64,000 nt of DNA. Source: Marsupella aquatica. Taxonomy: Eukaryota; Marchantiophyta. The stretch is taken from assembly GCA_973895155.1 (NCBI GenBank), contig OZ316891.1:8928001-8992000 (forward strand), given 5' to 3'. The stretch's first letter is position 1. Each line of letters starts with the position of its first letter. The translations under genes and the position numbers were made by a program. Below are positions 44,580 through 55,092 of the stretch, in pieces. The notes beneath the pieces were generated by a model. The model saw nothing but the letters and a program-made list of their open reading frames with translations. It was not told where the DNA came from and did not search any database.

Positions 44580-46086
44580 CTAGTTCTCAGTCGAAAGATG
44601 CGACAGGGTTCGGAGCCTCTGCCATAGATCTCCTGTCGCTGTGTCAAGAACTGTGCTGCTGCAAGCAACTATGTCCCACCATTCGAATGCGCACACCTCT
44701 GCAAAAAATATCGAGGGCTTCCATTCCATCTGACCTATATACAGATTCAGCTCCTGCACAGATGCTTTCCCGTCAGCGACGCTGGTCATCAAGCCTTGGA
44801 CGGCAGCATCTCCTCCAACAAACAGACCTGGCAACACGGTGCTGAATCCCCGTGAGCCCCCGTTTTTGCTTAAAACGTGAATTTTGGAAGCCGAAACTAA
44901 ATCGCCTCCAACATACTTTGGGCAACCAGCCAAGTCGAGCAATGCGCTTTGATTGACGCCTTTCAGCCCGTACGGCGAAAACGGCATTCGCTTATTCAGG
45001 ATGATCCCGTAGTAGTGATCGTCACCACATCCCAGCAACAACACCACAGCTTCCTTGAGGAAGGCGTGGCGTCGCAGCTTATTCGTTGCAACTAGAACGC
45101 AACCCACTTCTGGCGTTGAAATTAGATGAGCCCAGTGCTTGGTATTGGAGAGCGGAGTGCCAACGCCGGGACCCATCGATTCGTGCTCTGCACTCATTGT
45201 TCCCATCTCAGACGAACACAGCCGCGCTCGAAAATCCCGCCAGTGCGTTGTGTCGGGGGGCGAGAGAGGAGCTCCCACTGTCGCCGCGGCAGAATTTTCG
45301 GCGGATTCGCCCACTTTTACCCTCGCATAGAAATCTGCAATCCATGATTCATCGTCTGCCGGGCGTTCATCCTCAGCCCTCCGCCCTACGCAGAAACACT
45401 GAAAGCTTCGATCCGCTGCATGTCACGTGTACAGCGAACCAACAAAATCAGATGATCTGCTGCTAGACAGCTAGATAACGGTGACCGTGTTTCGATCCAC
45501 TTCATGATTCACAAATCTGGTGCGCTCACAGTGGGACCTGCAGGATACACTCGTTTCTAAGGAGCAAAAGCATGTGGCATGTTTCTCGCGAGGAACACTA
45601 TCCAACACTATCTCTACCGAGAATACCGCATTCTAAGAAGTTGCACAACGCAAGATAATTAACTCCCTATGTATGGAAATAGAGCAACTGTCTGGGTCCG
45701 TTGTTCAAGCTGTAGGAGCATAAATCGTTGGCGCAGACACCATGATCCATCGAGCGTCAGCAGATCTCAATACTGTAGGGGTTTCGGTAATAAAATTCCA
45801 TTCAAATTCTGAAAATCGTTTCACAACACAAGCGGTGAAATGTGAACCGCTACAATTTCTTGCACAATGTGATGAGCGCGAGAGAGGACGTACCACGATC
45901 AGATTTAGGAGGAGCGGATGATGCTGCCAGTGCTGCTGCCCCATTAAAACTCGAGCCAAGTCCAAAGGAAACCGCACTCCTCCCACGGTTGCACGCTGAA
46001 ATGAATTGCGACTCAAAAGAAGCACCACCCCACTGTTTCCCTGCTCGTGGAAAACTAAACCTACCCGACACCACGCCACATGCCAT
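44580..46086 (-). CDS. UPF0301/DUF179 (YqgE/AlgH-like) protein, probably plastid
   Basis: Exons 45,894-46,086 and 44,580-45,385 join in phase (CGTG|GTACGT donor, TGCGTAG|GGCGG acceptor) and give 332 aa, close to plant homologues. The first 65 residues are rich in Ser, Ala, Arg and Gly with few acids, as in a chloroplast transit peptide. Next come WRDFRARL, a plant-specific lead-in, then the DUF179 core: GCVLVATNKL, VVLLLGCGDD, YYGIILNKRMPF, YVGGDLVSASKI, and a FVGGDAAVQGL / YIGQMEWKP segment ending near FEWWDI. The molecular function of this family is unknown; bacterial AlgH/YqgE proteins are small and soluble. Bacteria-like core plus transit peptide points to a plastid role, which is inference. 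No lesions are visible. The start at 46,086 was chosen because it gives the transit-like N-terminus. Confidence 0.85.
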
Positions 46087-46835
46087 TTCTACCAGCGCAA
46101 GAACCTCATCTTGCGGCCAAGATTGTTATCGGGTAGATTCACCACTTTGTACAACGGTAGGCCTAAACCCCTTAGATTTGCACTTTGCGCCGTCGACACA
46201 GTCCATAAAGATGACTACATTTGAAAGTCACAACACCACTTCCAGTGGGAGTCGGACTTGGCATCAAAGCAAGCAAGCCACGAGTCGTCACGAGAGGCTA
46301 CCACTAGAATGCAAGGCAAAGCCCCGGAAGATTCATGTGAACACGATTTCCAGAGAAAAGCTGAGGGGCACTACGTACTCGACCAGAACTCTTCTTGTCA
46401 AACCCTCCAACATCCGCGAAACTTACGACTAGCCCACCACCAAACTGACAGAAACCTGATGATATCTCGAGCTTGCACTGTGGACAACGGTGGCACCAAG
46501 CGCTCCGCCTAATTCTCGCCCCAAGTTATGCAGAGATTGGGTCACATGTCGTTCGCAGCCGGGAAACGACATTTAGAAACCACAGTGATCGACAAAAATA
46601 ATCATCAATCCGGAACAAAAGTTCACCCAACTAGTGAGTCTGACGCAGCTGATCAGGCGCCCCGTCGGCAAGAGAGAGAAAATTCGCCGCCACGATTTAG
46701 AAACTTCGGGCGACCTCCACGACGACGAAAGGACAGCCGCCAGTGAATGCTTCGTTGCAAGACCCAGTCAACGAGCAAGATCCAGTGAATTCCGCTCGAC
46801 AGCAACGAAAGGACACAGCCCAGCGATTTATTTCA
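46087..46835. other. 5' region of the UPF0301 gene
   Basis: The promoter should lie here. Plus-strand open frames across 45,842-46,846 have no domain and partly overlap the UPF0301 first exon in antisense, so I do not call them. Confidence 0.4.
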
Positions 46836-47090
46836 ATCGACGATGAAGCGTCGACACTCTAGAGAAACCTGTCTATACTGTCGTCAAATCAGAGCAATTG
46901 GATGATGACTTCGAATCTATTCAATCGGCAATAGAGCTTCGACACTAGAGAGAAACCAGTCGATCGTATTATCAAATTAGTTAAATTGGATGACGACTTC
47001 GAATTGCAGTCAATCGACAATGAAGCGTCGACACTCGAGAGAGACTTGTCGATTGTATAGTCAATTTTGATGACGACCTCGAACGTGATG
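46836..47090. repeat. Three-copy tandem repeat, ~87 bp
   Basis: Three imperfect units start near 46,836, 46,922 and 47,011. Each contains AATCGACAATGAAGCGTCGA (or a variant), CACT.GAGAGAAACC, TCGAT.GTAT and TTGGATGACGACTTCGAA. Confidence 0.7.
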
Positions 47091-47344
47091 GTAATACTAG
47101 CACTTTAGCAGGCTTCTTGTAATCCACAAATTGAGGCGGCTGCGGCATCGGTTGGGTTGTCGGGCGGCGTGCACAGGATAATGGGGTGATAAGTAATGTA
47201 CAGTACATGCTATCAAATGTGACGAATGTCAGAATGTGGTTGCAAAGGATGCTTCCCACTTATCCGCGACAGAAACTTCCAATGGGAGATATGGATCAGT
47301 CTCTGCCAGTGCTCTTTATAGTTTTCCCTTTTCAGCCAGTGTGT

Positions 47345-48060
47345 GAACGAGAAGATCGCTAATAACATTCTTTATTCGATTTTCCTGAAGTATTTTCTGG
47401 CCACTACATCTCCCTAGATTTAAGAATTATTTTCTGGTCACTAGATCTCCCTATACTTAAGGATTACCTTTAGATTTTGAGTAATGGGGCAGAGAAGATT
47501 GCTAATAACATTCTTTATTCTATTTTCCTGAATTATTTTCTGGCCACTACATCTCCCTAGATTTAAGAATTCTTTTCTGGTCACTAGATCTCCCTATATT
47601 TAAGGATTACCGTTAGATTTTGAGTAATGGGGCCTGTGATTAGATGGGTGTGAATTTTCTGTCCAGTAAATCTCCCTAGATTTAAGGATGCTCGTTAGAT
47701 TTTGACTAACGGGGCCTGTGACTAGATGTGAATTTTCTGGCCAGTAGATCTTTTTAGATGTAAGGATGATCGTTAGATTTTGACTAACTAATGGGGCCTA
47801 TGACATGAGTATTTTCTGGCCAGTAGATCTCCTTAGATTTAAGGATGCTCGTTAGATTTTGACTAATGGGGCCTGTGGCTAGATGTGAATTTTCTGGCCA
47901 GTAGATCGTTTTAGATGTAAGGATGATTGTTAGATTTTGACTAACTAATGGGGCCTATGACTAGATGAGTATTTTCTGGCCAGTAGATCTCCTTAGATTT
48001 AAGGATGCTCGTTAGATTTTGACTAAGGGAGCCTGTGACCAGATGAGAAATTAGATAGTA
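47345..48060. repeat. Complex tandem array, ~80-bp unit with higher-order structure
   Basis: About eight units share TTTTCTGGCCAGTAGATCTC, TTAGATTTAAGGAT, CGTTAGATTTTGA and TAATGGGGCCT. The first part (47,350-47,640) is itself a direct duplication of about 160 bp that includes a CATTCTTTATTC lead. Alternate units differ in length (TGACTAACTAATGGGG versus TGACTAATGGGG), giving a higher-order pattern. No gene is present. Confidence 0.75.
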
Positions 48061-48374
48061 GTAATGGGGCCTTTGATTAGGTGGTAAAATCACTGTAGCT
48101 AGTCGGACACGTTAAGGATAGTGGGGTGATTTTTATAGTAGCTAGTCTACCAGATCTTGCCATGTAAGCAGATTTATATTCTATAAATTTGCACTGTATT
48201 TTTGGGGGTATTTATACACAGGTATAGGATGACAAGGCAGCAGGCGCGCGTACCCTAACTAATCTCAGCCATTGAAATTGACGGTCGGATATTAGGCGCG
48301 GGGAGCTGTCGATCTGGTCCATTTGATTGAGTCAATTAATGGCCACAATCCTTAACATATGTTTAGGGCCGCCC

Positions 48375-48466
48375 CCTGCTCCTTAATGGGGTATTCAAGC
48401 TTCCGTATGCCTCCCCGCATACACAGGTCGACATACTGTCACTCTAATATCCCATTAAGAAGCAGG
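48375..48466. repeat. Foldback sequence A (92 bp)
   Basis: CCTGCTCCTTAATGGGGTAT at the left pairs with its near complement at the right (21-base arms, two mismatches). The centre has an internal hairpin, GTATGCCTCCCCGCATAC (48,405-48,422), followed by GGTCGACATA. The same core occurs inverted at 50,139-50,156. Confidence 0.6.
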
Positions 48467-50093
48467 ACGAGACAGTAAACATATACGTAAAACCTAGCCA
48501 ATTGTTGCCAAAAGTGACAGAATTATTGGCGATGGAAACATCATCCTGTGCACCCGCACTCCTACTTTTGGGAGGTAGCCGAAGTGGTCTACACTAAGTT
48601 GCCTGATCATAGCTTCCAAACTGCAAGTGCCAAAGAACAAAAAAGGAAAACCTGAGACATGATTTCAAAGTGGGATGGGGAAATTACAGGGGGGAGCAGC
48701 TTCTGATGAAACTGGTTGCAAGTTTCCTTTCTAAGTGGCAATGACTACAGTCCTACTGTAGTGATTTTCTTCGCTTTTGAATACATCATATGGCAATTTC
48801 ATATAATCATATGGCGATTTCATCCCACAATAAAATACAGAGGAACAAAATAAACAAAGTGGGTGTAAGGGGGGATGGCAAAGGCAGCACAGATCAGCCA
48901 AAAGGTCCGTTAAATTGTCAGCGTTGAGACACCCATCCGAATGATGGATTTTGCTTTCAACCAGCTCCATTTTCCACTCATGAAACAGAGTGACTGTTCG
49001 ATCACCAGATAGAAAGACATTCTTTGAGATAGCCTAATGATGGATTTTGGCTTCATTGAAGCTCCACTCCATTAATCAAACAGAGTGACTGTTTGATCGC
49101 CAGCTAGAAAGACATTCATTGGTCAGGCAGGAGTAACGACACCTAGCACATGCTATTCCCATCAGCACTCACGTTCTACACAATCATGGACCTCAATCAA
49201 TTCACTGAAATCGACTTTACTAAAATTTGCTTTCGAGTTGCAGCAGTGCAGAATTTTCCCAGCTGCAAGCCTCTATCCATCAAAAACTATAACAAGACTT
49301 TGCGCCAAAATATCCAGTGGTCGTATTTAAATTTACAGGGCCGTTCTGGGTGTAAGAAATTGATATGGAAAAAATTGAAGGAATATGACCCAATAAATGA
49401 GACTCTTTGAATGCAGCTACTGTAGGCCCCGCACACTGCTACCGACGAGCTCGATCGGCCCGGCGAAATGCCTGCCTTGTGTGCGGAGCAATGACCCTAA
49501 TCGACAAGCTCACCGTGCCTGGCCCAGACACCGACTCAGCCACGCCCTCGCATCCGACTTGCCCTCACAGCCATCGCTCGACTCAAGGCCGCGCCCGACT
49601 CCCCTACTCGCCCTACTCACCGCCACGTCAACTCGCCCTCCCCTCTCGACTCCCTCTGGACTCTTGAGTCCCCTCCCTCCTGTCCCTAAAAACCCCTCCC
49701 TGCGCGATCCCTCCGTGCGCAGCACGTCCGCCCCCCCCCCCCCCCTCCCTTCGCGACTCGAATGGACCAGCGCAAGGCCAGACGAGCAAGGCCAGACGAG
49801 CGAGGCCCAAGCAAGGCCGGACCAGCGAGGCCCCATGACGAGCGGGGCCAAGCAAGGCCCGACCACTGAAACATAGCAAGTGTGCTCCACGATGAAGGCC
49901 TCGCTCAATATATATATCAGAGTGCACAAAAGCAAAAAATGCCAAACCGGGAGAAATAATACAAAAGGCAAAGCAACCCATTGAAAGGGAGAGAGTAAAA
50001 GAGGGGAGTCCAGAGGGAGCAGAGAGGGGAGCTGTCCCTGAAGGCCCGAGTGACCAAGGCCCGACCGCATCACGTATAGGGTAATGGTCTTGG
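48467..50093. other. Intergenic, with GC-rich tract at 49,400-49,870
   Basis: No supported gene. Two phrases in 48,940-49,110 (ATGATGGATTTT, CAAACAGAGTGACTGTT, CCAGATAGAAAGACATTC) are a tandem duplication of about 85 bp. The GC-rich tract 49,430-49,870 includes a C-run near 49,732 and irregular GAGCGAGGCC / CCAGACGAGCAAGG units. Its open frames follow composition and are not called. Confidence 0.4.
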
Positions 50094-50184
50094 GATGGAC
50101 CATTACTGCATATAAAGGTCGACCTTATGTCGACCCGCGTATGCAGGGAGGCATACAGGAGATAGTATACGCGTAATGGTCCAT
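50094..50184. repeat. Foldback sequence B (91 bp)
   Basis: GATGGACCATTAC (50,094-50,106) pairs perfectly with GTAATGGTCCATC (50,172-50,184). The inner hairpin is GTATGCAGGGAGGCATAC (50,139-50,156), the reverse complement (one base apart) of the core of foldback A. TATGTCGACC sits next to it, as in A. Confidence 0.6.
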
Positions 50185-50837
50185 CACAAGCCCATTGGCC
50201 AACATTAAGGGCATGTCTGCCACAAACAGGCCAGAAACTCGGGGGGGTCACTATATGAAGGGTCATACATCACGTGCGACGGTTTGGGTCATTTATAATC
50301 CCCCTAAGTCACTTTCTATAAAGTTGTACGACATCAATCATGTGATGACAAGTATGCATTTTGCAATTAAACAACCCTATGTTTCCATTGAAGACTTAAT
50401 AAGTCTTCCACCAAAACCATTTAAATGGCCCTATACTTCGTCACACGTGATATGGAAGTGACCCCCCCCCCCCCGAGGCCAGAAATGTTCTGGCACAGAC
50501 AATAGACAAGACCCTTGTCGTCTGACACACACCATGACTATACCTCTTTGCATATTCCAGAAAATTATGACTTACAAATATCTCAAAACTTTACAAATCA
50601 CATTATAAGACATAAAGTGATGATGTGGCACATTCTGATTAGCCCAAATGCTCTTATAGTCAACCAATGCCCTTAATGACCAAGAGACGAGCGACTAACG
50701 ACTGACGACTGACCAGCAAGCAAAGACTGGCCAAGTGTGGCCTGACCAAGTGCTTGACAACAGAGGCGGCGACTCCCAGCCACGTCTGGACCCGGGATCC
50801 CAAGGTGGGATGAAACCTGAGACAGCGACCTAAGACG

Positions 50838-51085
50838 TACTCTGAGTCCAAACTCCTGCCCTAACTTATCCCCATGGCCATGGCACCAACTCCCCCTGCC
50901 AAGCCCTTGGTTGCGCTATGTCTTGACACTAGATTCCGCACTCAACTACGCATGGGTTGGGGGCCAAAATATTGGGACCAAAGTTGGCCCAAGACTCTGG
51001 GTCCAAACTCCTGCCCTAACTTAACCCCATGCCATGGCACCAACCTCCCCATCAATCACTTGGTTGTTGTTACGTCTTGACACCT
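50838..51085. repeat. Tandem duplication with ~158-bp period
   Basis: TCCAAACTCCTGCCCTAACT, CCATGGCACCAAC and CTTGGTTG...TGTCTTGACAC occur in the same order at 50,840-50,932 and 50,998-51,082. Homopolymer C and G runs flank the area (50,462-50,475 and 51,365-51,378). Confidence 0.6.
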
Positions 51086-51145
51086 CAGGGGGGTCACTTC
51101 CACGGAAGTGGCACATCATGTGCGACAAAGTATAGGCCCACGGTA

Positions 51146-51184
51146 CATGTGGAACACAAACATATGTTCTTTGTGTTCCACATG
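51146..51184. repeat. Perfect 15-bp inverted repeat
   Basis: CATGTGGAACACAAA at 51,146-51,160 pairs exactly with TTTGTGTTCCACATG at 51,170-51,184 across a 9-base loop. Part of the stem (TGGAACACAAAGAACATATG) recurs at 51,258-51,277. Confidence 0.7.
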
Positions 51185-51185
51185 T

Positions 51186-52549
51186 TCACGGACAAAGTAT
51201 AGGCTCACGGATATTGGTTCACAACCCATTTTTTATTGGTTCACAACCCCAAGGCATATGGAACACAAAGAACATATGTTAAGGTGTTTTTGACATGGTC
51301 AGGTACGGTCATGCAGAGGGGTGTATTTGGATTTAGGGAACACACTTGGAAATGTGTTGTGTGTGTGGGGGGGGGGGGCAGGTCTTGGGATTTAGGTGGC
51401 ACTCAACCATATAACGAGCGGGATCACAAGCCACCCATTTCTAGGATGCCCTGGGTTGGACAGTCTTTAGGTTTTGGCAATGGATGGAGGAGCCCAACCA
51501 CCAAGGAGGGAAGGCTGCTGGGAGGTGACAAATTTCTTTGTCATTTTCCTCGAGAGTTAAGGGTGAGGCTGCTTTGCAATAGTTTTACTCATATTTTTAT
51601 AGCATATAAAACCCAAATGTGTTTCCAAATTGGGATCTACTACACTACCTGGAGGGCTTTGTAAGCTCTAAACTAGGTCCTTAAACTATTGTACGTAACC
51701 GGTTTTTTAGTGTACCAAAAGAACACTGAAGGGTCTTAGGGGCAAGGCCGGCACTAACAGGTGATTCTAGTTTTTCTTTCCACTGAGGGCTTAGGCTGTG
51801 AGGAATTGATCTAAATTCAATAGTATGGATTACAGTAGACCCAACAAACAAAATTAGGTGTCAATAGAGTTCTTTAACAATAGACCTGTCCCATAAAGGT
51901 TGTGATTGTTTTGTGCAACGTTTACAGAATGTCTTCAAACTATTAAAGAACTTTTCCGTAAACTTATCTGACCATGCATGGCAGCGGAGTGCTTTTTGAC
52001 AGCAAGTGGCATGAAATGAAGAAAGCCGGGCAAAAGAAAGATTTGGATGAAAACTGTTTTGGGAAACCAATCTATCTAAAAAAGATTTTCTAATACAAGC
52101 ACCAACACATTGGCTTCATGAGCTTCCAGAGCATTATGCCAATTACAGCCCCTCAAAACTCATGCTAATGCTCTCATTTTGGGGGGCATTACAAACCACA
52201 ATGCAATGTGAACAAGACATTGGTAGATACATAAATGTCATTCATGAACTCCCATGCCAGGAGTCAAACCCCAAATGGGTCAAAACACTTGGAATCACAA
52301 AACAATATGATTTTTTGAGTTGGTACTGTCGTCTCCAAAATTAGGTTACATGAAGATTCCATCACCTTGTAAAGCCCCCACTACTCATCCCCATACTCAT
52401 CAAGGTAAGTCTGAGATCCCTTTATATGCAAATAACCTATGTTCTGGTTGTGCTTAAGATAACAAAACCTAGGTCCCTGACCCAAATGTTAAGCGCATTT
52501 CCAAGAAAGGAGACTTAAGTTCTACTGGGATATTTTACAGTAATGTGTA
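51186..52549. other. Intergenic, no gene seen
   Basis: No domain or clear repeat beyond the copy of the hairpin sequence at 51,258. Short frames are not credible. Confidence 0.4.
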
Positions 52550-53320
52550 AAGTATCATTCAAGAATGATCTCCAGTGTAGAACAAAGGCGATGGGTGTTG
52601 TTATTGCTAAGGTTGTTTTGAACTCTAAAGGGTGCACAAAACGTCTCACCAAAAAGGAGTTGAATATACCATCCTCGCAGGTCCCAGCGAGTAGGTTCAA
52701 TTGAACTTTAGATGCTGGAAAACTTGGGTGCAATAAATGCAGGATGTAGCACTCAAGAATGATATCACATTAAAGATGATGGGTGTTGTTATTGTTAAGG
52801 TTGTATTGAACTCGTAAGGGTGCTCAAAACATCCCACCCGAAAAGAGTTCAACATACCATCCTCTCCTCCCTGGTAGCCATTTCCGCGTCTGATTCTCAC
52901 GTGCTTTGCAGCAACCCTGGTCCGCCATGAAACCTGGCTCGTGCCACTGGGAGTGGAACAGTTAGGCCCTCACTCCCACATAATGTCAATGGAACCTCCA
53001 AAAATGACGATATTGGTGGAGAAGCAAGGTGCCAAAAGTTGATCCTGGATCTTCATACTCCCGCTTCAGCACTCGGACCAGTGAGTGAGCCATGAGCCTT
53101 TTGCCCACCGTGCATCAGAAATTGTAATTATATATATAATTTTCCGACACAAAACCAAGCAGGTCCCAGCGAGTAGGTTCAATTGGGCTTTAGATAGTGC
53201 ACAACTTGAGCGTCGTCAAAGCAGGATGGCATTCAGGTAACACTCAAGAACGAACTGACGTTTAGAATAAAGATGATGGGTGTTGTTGATGCTAAGGCAG
53301 TATTGAACTCTCGAGGTTCC
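52550..53320. repeat. Diverged tandem repeat, ~200-bp unit
   Basis: Units at about 52,550-52,700, 52,745-52,870 and 53,160-53,320 share CACTCAAGAATGAT, GATGGGTGTTGTTATTG, TAAGGTTGTATTGAACTC and CAGGTCCCAGCGAGTAGGTT. The stretch between the second and third unit (52,880-53,155) is unrelated and has no gene. Confidence 0.6.
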
Positions 53321-55092
53321 CAGGTTTTTTCATGTTATTGTTTGGAGTGGTGTTCCCAACTACGATAATGGCATTGAAGGAAACATGGTTGGTGTTGATG
53401 CAAATTTTGAGTGCGTCTCCGATATAGTTTAGGGTTTAGGGTTTCTTTTGCATCGCTTGCATTCACGAAGGCGACTCCCTAATTGTGATAACGATGATGG
53501 GGTTGTTGATACAAAAGATCGAGTTCAAGGTCAGATGCCCTTCTCAATTATGATTGTCAAAATGCAGTGATAGCATTCACGAAATCATGGAGGCTCAAAT
53601 TCTGACTGAAGTAGATCTCTGTCGTTGTTAGCAAGATTGGCCTCAACTCTTGCGGGTCACGTTCTTCATTGAACAGCTTTCGACAATTGAGATCTTAAAC
53701 TGTGATCTGACGTTCTGAGAGTCACGGAGCGGTGGCATTCATGAAGGATGATGGTTGTTGTTGATAATGTGATTGAAATTATCTGTTGACGCCACATTGT
53801 GTTGGGCACTTTGTTCTTGAACCGATGGCATGTCAAGGACAGAACTCTCAACATTATCCATGAATCGGATCCTGTGTCTGCCACATCCCGTCCACACACG
53901 TCCATGAAGCAAAGATAATGTCTTGCCTTCCCTTTCTTCAAGCCGAATTGCAGGTCTAGAATTCTGTCCTCAGACTTTGAATCAAATCAATGGAGTTTCT
54001 TTAGGTAGAGAGCATCACGAGATAGCCAAGGCATTTCTTGTACTCAAGAGGCTTAGAGAAACACACCGAAATTAGAAGTCCTTCCAAAGGTTAGCTGTCT
54101 TCGTCCATTTATAATGACTGTCAAGCACCACGACTGTTCATGAGATGACGTTACGTAGCTCTGTATCGGTCATCTATCATCGTCAATCTGGCCAAACGAC
54201 TTTTCAATTTGTGACTCATGGTGAAGGTCGATCCTTGTGCCCCAAGAGCGTCCAATGAATAATTGTGCTAATACGTTGTGCTACTCCTGGTGTCCCTGCA
54301 ATTCTTGTACAGGTTCTTAGGTGCTACATTGAGTCGTAGAGACGTATAATTGTGTTTTTTTTCTACTTTTCGTTTTTTGGCATACATTTCTCTCCCGGAC
54401 ACACACAAACCGATGATACTCCACTCCATGCCTCGCTTAACTTTAGCAAGATTGCCCTGATCTTGCTTTGATACCCCCCAACATACACAAACCGCTGATA
54501 CTCCACTCCATGCCTCACTTAAAATTAGCAAGATTGTCCTGATCTTGCTTCGGATCAGCCGTAGTTCGTTCCAGAACTCTAGACAACAAAGCTGATCACC
54601 TCCCATAGGCGAACCAGTTTGTGATCTCAAGTTCAGCTACACGTGGTTGTGGTACCGAAATTGCCTGCTTAACTCGCACCCGGATGCACAGGATGTTTTA
54701 CTTCCACAGGCCATCATTCCGCCTCCATCGTCGTCTGGATATTTGAGTGTGTGAGCAACTCGTGAAGGATCAACCTTTATCCCTGGTACGCCGACTCCTC
54801 TCCATCAACGACAGCACTCCATTATTTCAATTTCGAGTCTCGTACGATTCGACAACGTCTGGCGTTGCGCGAGGAAAGTGTACAGCTCCAGAGTAGCCGG
54901 TACCTTCGGCCACGAGAGCAAAATTGCAAAATCATAGTAATTGAAGGTCTCGTCTTACATTGAATGCTTTGGGTAAACGCTGCGTTCGAAAAACACGGAG
55001 GGTATGTTCTGAGCTGCCCACGTTCAAATTATTTCGCAATGACACGACCAACTGATCTCGCAAGTGAAAATACAATATTCGAACTTTTTCTT
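53321..55092. other. Intergenic, with an 83-bp tandem duplication
   Basis: A TAGTTTAGGGTTTAGGGTTT motif (two telomere-type units) is at 53,427-53,446. At 54,404-54,556 an 83-bp unit is duplicated (ACACAAACCG.TGATACTCCA ... TAGCAAGATTG.CCTGATCTT). No supported gene. The 3' untranslated region of NOL6 should lie at the right edge. Confidence 0.45.

Noticed and set aside
45842-46432. Plus-strand 196-codon frame
   Set aside because: It overlaps the UPF0301 first exon in antisense and shows no domain.
49397-50266. Pro/Arg-rich frames in the GC-rich tract, both strands
   Set aside because: Open frames in all directions reflect high GC and simple repeats; no domain or splice logic supports a gene.
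53427-53446. Telomere-type GTTTAGGG repeats (also near 17,390 and 20,090)
   Set aside because: Only two or three units each; interstitial short motifs, not a telomere.
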